Part shown: piece by piece, positions 44,080 through 52,491 of the stretch | Layout of the letters: the number at the start of each line of letters is the position of its first letter | How positions within the stretch are numbered: position 1 is the stretch's first letter | Assembly (NCBI RefSeq): GCF_900582195.1 | Contig: NZ_UTHA01000227.1 | Coordinates: 124,001-188,000, forward strand | Source: Pseudomonas viridiflava | GTDB taxonomy: Bacteria > Pseudomonadota > Gammaproteobacteria > Pseudomonadales > Pseudomonadaceae | Length of the DNA stretch: 64,000 nucleotides | Reading direction: 5' to 3' | Notes under the pieces: model-generated | Databases searched by the model: none | What the model was told of the DNA's origin: nothing | What the model saw: the letters and a program-made list of their open reading frames with translations, nothing else | Translations under genes and position numbers: made by a program

Positions 44080-44622
44080 ATGTCTATCCGTTTGAAATTA
44101 TTGAGAAAAAAACTTGGCGTAACCCTTGAGGCACTGGCCGAAAAATCCGGTATGACCAAGAGTTATCTGTCCAAAGTCGAGCGCGGGCTGAACACCCCAT
44201 CGATTGCTGCCGCGTTGAAACTGGCGAAAGCGCTGAATGTGAAAGTCGAGGAATTGTTCTCCGAGGACAACGTCAGCCTCGACAGCTACAGCCTGGTGCG
44301 CAGCCATGAGCGCCAGTCACTCGCGGCGAATGATCAGAGCCCCGGTTATGCGGTGCTGGCCCATCAGGTCAGCGAGCGCAACCTGCTGCCGTTCATCATC
44401 TACCCACCGACCGAGTTCAGCGACAAAGCCTTCAAGGAGCATTTGGGCGAGGAGTTTCTGTTCGTCCACGAAGGGCAGGTGGAGGTGGATTTCATGAACG
44501 AGAAAGTGTTGCTGGAACGCGGTGATGCGCTGCACTTCAATGCGCAGAAGCCGCACCGGATCCGATCGGTCGGGGATGTGCAGGCGCAGTTGCTGGTGGT
44601 GGTGCACAGCAACGAAGATTGA
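44080..44622 (+). CDS. XRE-family regulator with cupin domain
   Basis: This 180-residue protein has an N-terminal helix-turn-helix (~8-62: GVTLEALAEKSGMTKSYLSK) and a C-terminal cupin_2 barrel (~105-178: HLGEEFLFVHEGQVEVDF and GDALHFNAQKPHRIRS). Such proteins bind a small molecule in the cupin and control nearby catabolic genes. It is divergent from the aldolase/DapA-like operon with a palindrome between, so it probably controls that operon and itself. The start is the ATG at 44080. Confidence 0.9.
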   Translation: MSIRLKLLRKKLGVTLEALAEKSGMTKSYLSKVERGLNTPSIAAALKLAKALNVKVEELFSEDNVSLDSYSLVRSHERQSLAANDQSPGYAVLAHQVSERNLLPFIIYPPTEFSDKAFKEHLGEEFLFVHEGQVEVDFMNEKVLLERGDALHFNAQKPHRIRSVGDVQAQLLVVVHSNED

Positions 44623-44638
44623 GGTGCGCCCCAAAAGC

Positions 44639-44704
44639 TTCGCGAGCAGGCTCGCTCCCACAGAGGAATGCATTCCAAATGTGGGAGCGAGCTTGCTCGC
44701 GAAG
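44639..44704. repeat. REP pair (REPIN)
   Basis: An inverted element (CGCGAGCAGGCTCGCTCCCAC) and a direct element, ~18 bp apart, lie between convergent genes. Confidence 0.9.
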
Positions 44705-44722
44705 GCGTCAGTCAGGCCTGCA

Positions 44723-45742
44723 TCAAACCTCGACGGGCACCGACAACTTAGGGCTGCCGAGCGCATGGCTCTTGGCATCAAAAAACCGCAACTCAACCCC
44801 CGTCCCCTCAAACACCTTCGCGTAATGCCGCTTCTGATGCTGAACAAACGCCGCACTGCGCGGATAAATCGAGATCGCCACCGTCGCAGGTTTCGCCAAC
44901 CGCAGCGCCCGAACGATATGCGCATCCTGCTCACCCAACGCATGACCAAAAATGCACAAGCTGCCGCCGTGTCCCAGCAATTGCTCATAACAGAACGACA
45001 GGTAATCCGAACTGCGAATGGTCTTGAGCTTGTCCGCACTCGGCCCTTCGGTGACGAACAGCGGCACGTCATCCAGCGTTTTGATCGTGTTGTTGATCGC
45101 AAAACTACCAAGCAACGTGCCTTCGGTTGAAGTCAGCTTGCGCGCCGTGCCGTCCTGATTGCGCACCAGATGCAGACCGCCGTGCAGGTACAGCAAACGC
45201 GGTTTGTCGGTGGTGCTTTCGCTTAGGTCGAAACTGGCATTCGGACCGTTGAACAGATCGTCGATGGCGTCGCTTTGGTGTTGCAGCGCCCAGTAGTTGA
45301 GCAGGTCGTAATTGGTGGTGAACACCGTGCAATAGCGCGCCAGTTCTTCGTTCAACGTCGCCAGCGTCGAAGGCTTCACCAGTCGCCAAGGAATGTGAAC
45401 CGCGTGCACGGTGTTGATCAGCGCTTCCTTGATCGCGTAGTAACGGTTGCGCGGCGCCGCCGAACTGACGGCCAGGGCCTTGTTGACCCGACTGGTGGTT
45501 TTCAACGCGCCAAGCACCTGCTCGAAACTGCGCGTCTGCATCGCGTCGAACACCGCCAGTTCTGACGCACTCAGCGGTTTTTCTTCGACGGTGCGGGCGT
45601 TTTCGAACAGCGAGTCGTAGCCGAAGTCGTCCCACACTGCACGGCTGGCGCCATTACCTACCAACAAACCGTTGAAGTCGGTTGCGGCGCGCAGGGTGTT
45701 CCAGTCTTCGAGGCTGGCGTCGACATCGAGAAAATCGGTCAT
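44723..45742 (-). CDS. DUF4917-family, SIR2-like protein
   Basis: This 339-residue protein shows a SIR2-like Rossmann pattern: LLVGNGAS at 27-33, FTTNYDLLNYW at 141-151, LYLHGGLH at 184-191 and IFGHALGEQDAHI at 264-276. These correspond to the nucleotide-binding loop, the TTNYD motif, the catalytic-His region and the final D-H element of SIR2-like NADases used in phage defence. The family is named DUF4917 and its function is unproven. The start ATG 45740-45742 is chosen; frame continues upstream without a site. It is a single gene, divergent from an alcohol dehydrogenase. Confidence 0.78.
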   Translation of the reverse strand: MTDFLDVDASLEDWNTLRAATDFNGLLVGNGASRAVWDDFGYDSLFENARTVEEKPLSASELAVFDAMQTRSFEQVLGALKTTSRVNKALAVSSAAPRNRYYAIKEALINTVHAVHIPWRLVKPSTLATLNEELARYCTVFTTNYDLLNYWALQHQSDAIDDLFNGPNASFDLSESTTDKPRLLYLHGGLHLVRNQDGTARKLTSTEGTLLGSFAINNTIKTLDDVPLFVTEGPSADKLKTIRSSDYLSFCYEQLLGHGGSLCIFGHALGEQDAHIVRALRLAKPATVAISIYPRSAAFVQHQKRHYAKVFEGTGVELRFFDAKSHALGSPKLSVPVEV

Positions 45743-45788
45743 TGCGTAGGCGGTCTCAAAACAAAGGGGCTGATGGACGGCGACTTTA

Positions 45789-45837
45789 TCACGAGCGGGC
45801 ATTGAGCCAGATCAACATCGCTCGTGACCGATCGGTC
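45789..45837. promoter_or_regulatory. inverted repeats in divergent promoter region
   Basis: TCACGAGCG (45789-45797) and CGCTCGTGA (45819-45827) are inverted. The 12-bp palindrome GACCGATCGGTC (45826-45837) adjoins them. A regulator-binding site is plausible but unassigned. Confidence 0.4.
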
Positions 45838-45898
45838 GATGCTGTGTCTATCCGCCGAACCGGAGCAGTCGATTCGGCCCCTGTCAGGAGATGCGCGC

Positions 45899-47047
45899 AT
45901 GACCAGCACCTTTTTCATTCCGGCGGTAAACATCATGGGCAACGGCTGCCTCGATGAAGCTATGGTCGCCATTCGCAACTACGGTTTTCGCAAAGCGTTG
46001 ATCGTCACTGACGCGGGCCTGGCCAAGGCTGGCGTGGCCACGATGGTCGCCGAGAAGCTGGCGATGCAGGACATCGATTCGGTGATTTTCGACGGCGCCA
46101 AACCGAACCCGAGCATCGCCAATGTCGAGTCGGGGTTGGGCCTGCTCAAGGAAAGTCGCTGCGATTTCGTCGTGTCGCTGGGCGGCGGTTCGCCGCACGA
46201 CTGCGCCAAAGGCATTGCCCTGTGCGCGACCAATGGCGGGCAGATCCGTGATTACGAAGGCATCGATCAATCGAGCAAGCCGCAACTGCCACTGATCGCG
46301 ATCAACACCACCGCCGGCACCGCCAGTGAGATGACCCGGTTCTGCATCATCACCGACGAATCGCGACACGTGAAAATGGCCATTGTTGACCGCAACGTCA
46401 CACCGCTGCTGTCGGTCAATGACCCCGAGCTGATGGTCGCCATGCCCAAAGGCCTGACGGCCGCTACTGGCATGGATGCGCTGACTCACGCCATCGAAGC
46501 GTATGTCTCGACTGCTGCCAATCCGATTACCGATGCCTGCGCGCTGAAAGCCATGACCCTGATCAGCAACAATTTGCGTCTGGCCGTGCGTGACGGCAGC
46601 GACCTCGCCGCGCGGGAAAATATGGCTTACGCGCAGTTCCTCGCCGGCATGGCGTTCAACAATGCCTCGCTCGGTTATGTGCATGCGATGGCGCACCAGT
46701 TGGGCGGGTTCTACGACTTGCCGCATGGCGTGTGCAACGCCGTGCTGCTGCCCCATGTGCAGACGTTCAACGCGTTGGTGTGTGCCGATCGGCTGACCGA
46801 TGTTGCTCACGCCATGGGCGCAGATATACGCGGTTTCAGTGCCGAAGAGGGCGCCCAGGCAGCGATCAATGCGATCCGCTGCCTGGCCAAAGATGTCGAG
46901 ATTCCCGATGGCTTGCGTGAGCTTGGCGCAAAGCTCAGTGACATTCCGCTGCTCGCCAGCAATGCCCTGAAAGACGCCTGCGGTTTGACCAATCCTCGGG
47001 CAGCGGATCAGCGCCAGATCGAGGAGATTTTTCGCAACGCGTTTTGA
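45899..47047 (+). CDS. iron-containing alcohol dehydrogenase
   Basis: This 382-residue cytosolic dehydrogenase of the group III (Fe/Zn) family has the NAD-binding loop SLGGGSPHDCAKG and metal-ligand regions GMDALTHAIEAY and HAMAHQLGGFYDLPHG. The start ATG 45899 has CAGGAG at 45885-45890; an upstream frame is not used. Related genes are called yiaY or ercA; ethanol is a likely substrate but not proven. It is monocistronic. Confidence 0.92.
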   Translation: MTSTFFIPAVNIMGNGCLDEAMVAIRNYGFRKALIVTDAGLAKAGVATMVAEKLAMQDIDSVIFDGAKPNPSIANVESGLGLLKESRCDFVVSLGGGSPHDCAKGIALCATNGGQIRDYEGIDQSSKPQLPLIAINTTAGTASEMTRFCIITDESRHVKMAIVDRNVTPLLSVNDPELMVAMPKGLTAATGMDALTHAIEAYVSTAANPITDACALKAMTLISNNLRLAVRDGSDLAARENMAYAQFLAGMAFNNASLGYVHAMAHQLGGFYDLPHGVCNAVLLPHVQTFNALVCADRLTDVAHAMGADIRGFSAEEGAQAAINAIRCLAKDVEIPDGLRELGAKLSDIPLLASNALKDACGLTNPRAADQRQIEEIFRNAF

Positions 47048-47077
47048 GAGGCCATGACGGGTTCAATGGCTTGACTG

Positions 47078-47689
47078 CTATGTTTCGCCCTTGCCCTCAG
47101 GGGTCACCGTAAACGTTCGAACACGGCCCCAATCTGACAATTCGCCATTGATATTGTGAATGGCGGATATTCGATGCCTGCCTTCCGCTAGGGGGGCCGT
47201 AGCTTGAGTATGCCATTGCATTTCGCTGTCGACGCTGGCTCTGGCGATCTCCAGGTCGGTGTCCAGATTGATAATGCTAACGATGCCAATGGGCTGGGTA
47301 ACATCGCCATAAAAAACCGGAACGGCATCTGCCTCGGCTTCTTCCTCCGGTTCCATAACTATCGGAATGTTGATGGGTGGCCGCAGGAATACCTCGTATT
47401 TGCGCTCCGCACTCCAACCTGACATGACGCCTTCCACCTCCTGGCGGGCCTTGATCCCATGCTTACCCGGGGACTGAGCACCGCTGAAGCTAAACGCCCA
47501 TCGTCCATTTGCGCTGACCTGTCCTCCACCCAGCGAAGCTGTCTCTTGAATGTTCCAAACCTGCACCAGAGCACCCGGTATACCGCTGCCGAGAAACAGT
47601 GTTGCAACCCCCGTTTTCTTGTCCTCTTCGGGGTACGTGATGGTCGGGGGCGGGACAGATTGCGTATTGGGTTTGCAGGGAGTGCTCAT
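47078..47689 (-). CDS. hypothetical protein with two Ig-like repeats, 203 aa
   Basis: The protein has no signal peptide. Two related beta-sandwich repeats are visible: ~30-105 (ALVQVWN, GRWAFSFSG, SGWSAERKYEV) and ~125-198 (GIVSIIN, MQWHTQATAPL, SDWGRVRTFTV). Each ends in a G/SDW-S/GR-F-V strand, typical of bacterial Ig-like or fibronectin-III folds. A Pro/Glu-rich linker joins them. It is divergent from a delta-60-repeat protein, and the two may form a surface or interaction pair. Function is unknown. Confidence 0.68.
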   Translation of the reverse strand: MSTPCKPNTQSVPPPTITYPEEDKKTGVATLFLGSGIPGALVQVWNIQETASLGGGQVSANGRWAFSFSGAQSPGKHGIKARQEVEGVMSGWSAERKYEVFLRPPINIPIVMEPEEEAEADAVPVFYGDVTQPIGIVSIINLDTDLEIARASVDSEMQWHTQATAPLAEGRHRISAIHNINGELSDWGRVRTFTVTPEGKGET

Positions 47690-47902
47690 TGTGCTTCTCG
47701 TTTCAGGCTGAATGTGAAACGAAACACTGGCACGGTGTGCCCCGTTTAGAACCTGTAAGAAGTAACAGTTTTTTAGTTTTTTTCGATTGCTTTGTAATTC
47801 CGTTTTCTTCTAAAAAACTGTCATTTCTATCAGTTGTCTGCTGTAGCTGCTTGGGATCGAATGCTCTGACAACGGGGGCGACTCCGATCCTTTGAGGAGC
47901 AC

Positions 47903-49186
47903 ATGAACATGCCGAAAGCCAACGAACGTAAAGCGCAATCAGCAGGTCAGCTGGATCAGACGTTTGCCCAGTCAGGCCTGCAAACGCTGCAGTTTCCTGG
48001 CGCGCGCAAAACCATCGGCAACAGTGTGGCAGTGCTGCCTTCGGGTCGGATCATGGTCTGTGCAACGGTTATCGACGCGTCGGGAGCTTCGCATTACGGC
48101 CTGGTGCGACTGCTCGCAGACGGTCATCCCGATACCGGTTTCGGCCAGGGGGGTTACCTGAGTGGCCAGTTTGCGCAGGGTCGGTTATCACAAGGCGGGA
48201 ATCTGGTCGTCGACGCGAGCGGTGCGTTCTGGTTAAGCGCAGTGCTTGCAAATGCATCGGACAAGCTCGAGCAAATCATCGCTCGATTCAAACCCGACGG
48301 TACGCTCGATCGTGATTTTGGTGATGAACAGTCGGGCTACCGAGTCGTGCCGATGCGCATTCCTGCGCTGAACAATGCCACCGGCGGGCGCTTGATATTG
48401 AGCCAGTCCAACCCGGCGAAAGCGCTGCCGGACAGATTGCTTTTCGTGACCTCGCAAGGGGGCAGCGGGTTGTTGGCGCGTTTCTTTCTGGAGGGCAGGG
48501 ATGATGGCGATTTCGCTGAAAATGGCTGGATACCCCTGACGCTTCCAGGTGTGGCGATCACATTGCACGGGGTCACGCAGTCAGGCGATGGGCAGATTCT
48601 TGTCCATGGCAAGACCGAAGTGACGAATCAGGGGCTGGTCATGGCTTATGACAGTTCCGGACAGGTTGCCAAGCCGTTCGGCAAGAACGGTACCCTGCTG
48701 CTGAATCTGGACAATGCCGGTGTACCGCTTGAAAGCTCGGTGAATCGTATCGTTGTGCAATCGGCGCAGCGCTTGTTGTTGATCGGATCGGCCGTCGAAT
48801 CTTTCGCCGGGGAAAAACGTCAGCATGGCTTGATCAGCGGGATCAATTTCACTGGCCAGGCTGATCCAGCGTTCAATCACGGCCTGCCAGTCATTACCCT
48901 CGCCACTCAGCCGCTGGATCTGAAATGCTGGAGCGCAGGTGTTGTGCTGAATGACTCCCCCGGCCCGCGAATCGTCACGATCGGGCAGACCTCGGACGGC
49001 CAACGACGCTTACTCACCGGAGGCTTTTTGGTCGACGGTGCCGTGGATCCGGCATTCGATGTCGAAGGCGCTGCCGGTATCGAGTGGATTGCGCAGGACG
49101 CCTGTCTGCAGGGTTCGTCGGTGCTGGTGCTGGGCCAGAGAAATGAAGCGGCTCATTTGGTGCGATTGTTGACAGCGGCGAGCTGA
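47903..49186 (+). CDS. delta-60 repeat protein, 427 aa
   Basis: About seven copies of a repeat with core GxLDxxFGxxG are visible, for example GQLDQTFAQSG, GHPDTGFGQGG, GTLDRDFGDE and GQADPAFNHG. Such repeats (TIGR02608 type) build a beta-propeller-like structure found in secreted or surface proteins. No signal peptide is seen, so export, if any, would be non-classical. The start ATG follows GAGGAG. The AT-rich promoter region is shared with the divergent Ig-like gene. Molecular role unknown. Confidence 0.8.
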   Translation: MNMPKANERKAQSAGQLDQTFAQSGLQTLQFPGARKTIGNSVAVLPSGRIMVCATVIDASGASHYGLVRLLADGHPDTGFGQGGYLSGQFAQGRLSQGGNLVVDASGAFWLSAVLANASDKLEQIIARFKPDGTLDRDFGDEQSGYRVVPMRIPALNNATGGRLILSQSNPAKALPDRLLFVTSQGGSGLLARFFLEGRDDGDFAENGWIPLTLPGVAITLHGVTQSGDGQILVHGKTEVTNQGLVMAYDSSGQVAKPFGKNGTLLLNLDNAGVPLESSVNRIVVQSAQRLLLIGSAVESFAGEKRQHGLISGINFTGQADPAFNHGLPVITLATQPLDLKCWSAGVVLNDSPGPRIVTIGQTSDGQRRLLTGGFLVDGAVDPAFDVEGAAGIEWIAQDACLQGSSVLVLGQRNEAAHLVRLLTAAS

Positions 49187-49268
49187 CGGCGGGGTCATCA
49201 CATTTTCGGTGTGATTGAAATCCCGGCTATCCTGCCGACCCGGACAAACCCCAGTCAGCGAGCCCTCC

Positions 49269-50073
49269 ATGCTGCAAAAAAGCCTGATCCGCCGCCTCGA
49301 CCTGCTCACCCTGCAACTGTTTGTCGCCGTGCACGAAGAGGGCACGCTGACCCGTGCGGCCTCGCGCGAAGCCATCGCGGTGTCGGCGGCGAGCAAGCGG
49401 CTTGTTCAACGTTGAGAAAATGGGTCTGGAACTCGGCGAGCACAGCCACGGTGTGCGCGGCTACGTGCGTATGCTGGCGAACCTCTCGGCGATCATCCAG
49501 TTTCTTCCCGAAGATCTTCGCGACTTCTCCGCGCAGCATTCGCAGGTCAAGACCGACCTTGAAGAACGGCCCAGTGCCGTGGTGATCCAGGGCGTGCTCG
49601 ATGGTGTGGCAGATCTCGGTATCTGTTCCAACGACAGCGACATCAAAGGCCTGCACAGCGTTTTGTACCGCCAGGACAAACTGGTGGTGGTGATGCTGCC
49701 GGAGCATCCGTTGGCCGCGCGTGAATCAGTGGCGTTCGATGAGACGCTGGACAGCGATTACGTCGGTTTGCACGTGGCCAGCTCGATCAATATGCGCACC
49801 CACGCGGCGGCGCGACAGGCAGGCAAGGTTCTGCGCATTCGTATTCATGTGCCGGGGTTCGATGCGGTTTGCCGGATGGTCCAGGCCAACATGGGCATCG
49901 GTATTTTGCCGCAGCGTGCTTATGAACTGTTTGGTCAGGCGCTGGGGCTGCACGCGGTGCCGTTGACCGACGATTGGTCGGATCGCGCGTTGATTGTGGT
50001 GGTGCGGGACGAGGCGGGGTTGTCGCCGGTGAGTCGGTTGTTGTTTGAGCATTTGCGCGGGCAGGGCGCGTAG
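49269..50073 (+). pseudogene. LysR-family regulator broken by internal deletion and frameshift
   Basis: The 5' part (49269-49415) encodes the start of a LysR DNA-binding domain (DLLTLQLFVAVHEEGTL, then AVSAASKRL) and stops at TGA 49413. From 49402 the next frame reads LFNVEKMGLELGEHSHGVRG and continues through a complete effector domain to 50073. Between them ~35 residues are missing: the wing and linker normally found after SAASKRL. The junction is CGGCTTGTTCAAC at 49398-49410. The lost length is not a multiple of three, so the gene is out of frame. It is probably a recent inactivation, since the remainder is uncorrupted. Confidence 0.85.
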
Positions 50074-50097
50074 ATCTCAAGTGAATGTTCCGGCCTC

Positions 50098-50188
50098 TTC
50101 GCGAGCAAGCTCGCTCCCACAGGTTTTGTGGTGTATTCAGATTGTGCGGCTGATCTCAATCCCTGTGGGAGCGAGCTTGCTCGCGAAG
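50098..50188. repeat. REP pair (REPIN)
   Basis: An inverted element at 50098-50122 and a direct element at 50163-50188. Confidence 0.9.
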
Positions 50189-50226
50189 ACTGACTTCCGG
50201 TCACTGAAAATCATCGGTTCAAACGA

Positions 50227-50715
50227 TCATCCAGGAGCCACTGCATTCCTCTCAAACACCCCACCCAACTGAATCAACACCACCCCGGCAATCAATAACA
50301 GCGCGCCCGACACCCGCGATACCGTCAGTTGTTTTTCAGCCAGCCCGAACCACCCGAAGTGATCCAGCACCATCGAAGCAATGACTTGCCCAGCCAACGC
50401 CAGCGCGACAAACCCTGAAGCGCCAAGCTTGGGCAACAACACTACCGCCAACGCCACAAAACACACACCAAACGCACCCCCGGCCCACATCCACAGCGGC
50501 GCTTTGCTGATGAATGCCAGCGACGGTAATGGCAAACGCAACGCCAGAATCACCGGCAGCAACACGATCACGCTGACCAGCAACGACGCCAATGTTGTCC
50601 ACAACGGATGCCCCAGTCCCCGCGCAAGATTGCTGTTGATCGCACTCTGAAACGGCACCACCGCCCCGGCAAACGCGGCCAGCACCAGCAAACCGGCCCA
50701 CTGCAACGCACTCAT
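50227..50715 (-). CDS. DMT-family (YdcZ/DUF606) membrane protein
   Basis: This 162-residue protein has five hydrophobic helices and the DMT_YdcZ pattern (FAGAVVPFQSAINSNLARGL, VALALAGQVIASMVLDHFGW). Members are small multidrug/metabolite-type transporters with unproven substrates. The start ATG 50713-50715 has GGAG eight bases upstream; two earlier starts (ATG 50721, GTG 50724) are possible. It is divergent from a LysR gene, which may control it. Confidence 0.87.
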   Translation of the reverse strand: MSALQWAGLLVLAAFAGAVVPFQSAINSNLARGLGHPLWTTLASLLVSVIVLLPVILALRLPLPSLAFISKAPLWMWAGGAFGVCFVALAVVLLPKLGASGFVALALAGQVIASMVLDHFGWFGLAEKQLTVSRVSGALLLIAGVVLIQLGGVFERNAVAPG

Positions 50716-50793
50716 GATCATCACTCCAAGAGGTTTTGCTGGACTCTAGAGTATTCGTCGCGCAGATTTAAATTCCGTTTCATCATCCAGAAC

Positions 50794-51705
50794 ATGCATC
50801 AGATGAATGATCTACGTCGTATCGACCTCAACCTGTTGGTGATCCTCGACGCCCTGCTCAGCGAGCAGCACGTCACCCGCGCCGCCGAGCGTTTGCACCT
50901 CAGCCAACCGGCAGTCAGCCACGCGTTGGCGCGGTTGCGCGACCTGCTCGGTGATCCGTTGCTGGTGCGTTCTGGTTCAAACCTGGTGCCCACCGCGCGA
51001 GCGCTGGAACTGGTCGCGCCGTTGGCCGAAGCGCTGGCTCAGGTGCAATCGCTGCTGGCGCCGAACACCTTCGATCCGGCCAGTGCGCGCAGGACGTTTC
51101 GCGTGGCGATGTCGGACTACGGCGCGGCGATCATTCTGCCTACGCTGATCCGCACCTTGCGCCATGAAGCGCCGGGGATCGACCTGCAAATCAGCCATGC
51201 CAGTCGCGAAGGCATGCTGGAAGGCGTGCTCAATGGCGATATCGATGTCGCCGCCGGCGTCTTCCCGGAAATGCCCCACGAACTGCGCAGCTCGGTACTG
51301 TTTGAAGAGCGCTACGTCTGCCTGCTGGATCGCCAGACGTTGCCGGACAACGGTGTTCTGGATTTGCCGACCTACCTGTCACGTCCACATGTATTGCTGG
51401 AAATGCGCGGCAGCGGCACGCCGGAAATCGAGCGCGCATTGACCTCTCTGCGTGAGCGTCGCCGCGTCGCGATCAGCCTGCCGCACTGGAACGTCGCGCC
51501 GCAGTTCATTAGTGGCACGGATCTGATTCTTACGGTGTCTTCGCGCAGCGTGCGCGAGATTGATCGGGGTGAATTGATCGTGGTGCCACCGCCGTTCGAG
51601 ATTGCGCCGTTTACGTTTGTATTGGCGTGGCATAAGCGGCGGGGTGGGGATCAGGCGTTGAGCTGGTTGAATCGGACGATTGAGCAGGGGATAGTGCGCG
51701 GCTGA
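50794..51705 (+). CDS. LysR-family transcriptional regulator
   Basis: This 303-residue protein has the N-terminal LysR helix-turn-helix (ALLSEQHVTRAAERLHLSQP, residues ~20-39) and a C-terminal periplasmic-binding-like effector domain. ATG 50794 is used; ATG 50803 is equally possible, since neither has a clear ribosome site. It is divergent from the YdcZ-type transporter, a typical LysR arrangement, and ends 22 bp before the tandem secreted genes. The inducer is unknown. Confidence 0.9.
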   Translation: MHQMNDLRRIDLNLLVILDALLSEQHVTRAAERLHLSQPAVSHALARLRDLLGDPLLVRSGSNLVPTARALELVAPLAEALAQVQSLLAPNTFDPASARRTFRVAMSDYGAAIILPTLIRTLRHEAPGIDLQISHASREGMLEGVLNGDIDVAAGVFPEMPHELRSSVLFEERYVCLLDRQTLPDNGVLDLPTYLSRPHVLLEMRGSGTPEIERALTSLRERRRVAISLPHWNVAPQFISGTDLILTVSSRSVREIDRGELIVVPPPFEIAPFTFVLAWHKRRGGDQALSWLNRTIEQGIVRG

Positions 51706-51727
51706 AAAAGTACTCAAGGAGTAGGAA

Positions 51728-52462
51728 GTGACAGTGAAGTCTGGCTGGATCGGTTGTGCGGTATTGTGCGGGTGGTTGCTGGCGGGGCAGGCATTGGCCG
51801 ATTGCACACCGGCACCCACGGCGCATGAGATGGATTTTTCCGTCTGTAAGGACTGGCCGGCGTATCCCGGACTGACGCTCACCGCCGCCGCCAATTTCTC
51901 GCCCGATCCGGTGTATGGCGCATCAGGGACTGTGGGGCTTTACGACTTGCGTTTGGCCTTGGTGGCGAGCGCAGACTCGCAGCCGTTAGCGAGCTTTTAT
52001 CAGCCCTCCGCATTCTCTGTTGATGCCATCGCGCTTGATGAACTGAAATTCGATACTGCCCGCTATAAGCTCGCGCCGCAATTGCAGGCCTTTGGCGTGC
52101 GAGTACGGTTCAAAGGCTCTTCGCGTGTGAATCCTGTGGATGAAACCCTGTTGTCGCTCTATGTGAAAGACGGCAACGCATTGCGTCCTGTCATGAGTCG
52201 GCTGGTGGTTTATGAATATGGCGGGGAGTGGGATGGCAATTGTGCGGGAGAGCGCTATGAAACTACGCGAACCGTGGCTCTGGCCAAGACCAGCAGCCGT
52301 GGCTATGCCGACCTGATTATCAAAACGATCCGTAGCTCGACTGTTGGCGCGGGCGAAGGCGAGGCGTGTGTAACCAATACCGTCACGCAAAAACCGGTCT
52401 TGACGACACTTCGCTACGACGGCAAAAACTACGTAATGCCTGAAGATTTCAAAGGCCTCTAA
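51728..52462 (+). CDS. secreted hypothetical protein, tandem paralogue 1
   Basis: This 244-residue precursor has a signal peptide (AVLCGWLLAGQALADC) and starts at GTG behind AGGAAG. The mature part is beta-rich, with Cys at ~26, ~40, ~177 and ~215 probably forming disulfides. Motifs DTARY, LYVKDGNALRPV, GYADLI and the end YDGKNYVMPEDFKGL are repeated in the next gene. No known family function is recognised. It lies directly after the LysR gene and may be part of its transcript. Confidence 0.78.
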   Translation: MTVKSGWIGCAVLCGWLLAGQALADCTPAPTAHEMDFSVCKDWPAYPGLTLTAAANFSPDPVYGASGTVGLYDLRLALVASADSQPLASFYQPSAFSVDAIALDELKFDTARYKLAPQLQAFGVRVRFKGSSRVNPVDETLLSLYVKDGNALRPVMSRLVVYEYGGEWDGNCAGERYETTRTVALAKTSSRGYADLIIKTIRSSTVGAGEGEACVTNTVTQKPVLTTLRYDGKNYVMPEDFKGL

Positions 52463-52491
52463 GACTGATGTCTTTTACTCAAGGAAGAATA

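Noticed and set aside
49354..50073. Downstream LysR fragment as an independent intact gene
   Set aside because: It lacks a DNA-binding domain and its first ~16 residues are out-of-frame translation of the upstream LysR part.
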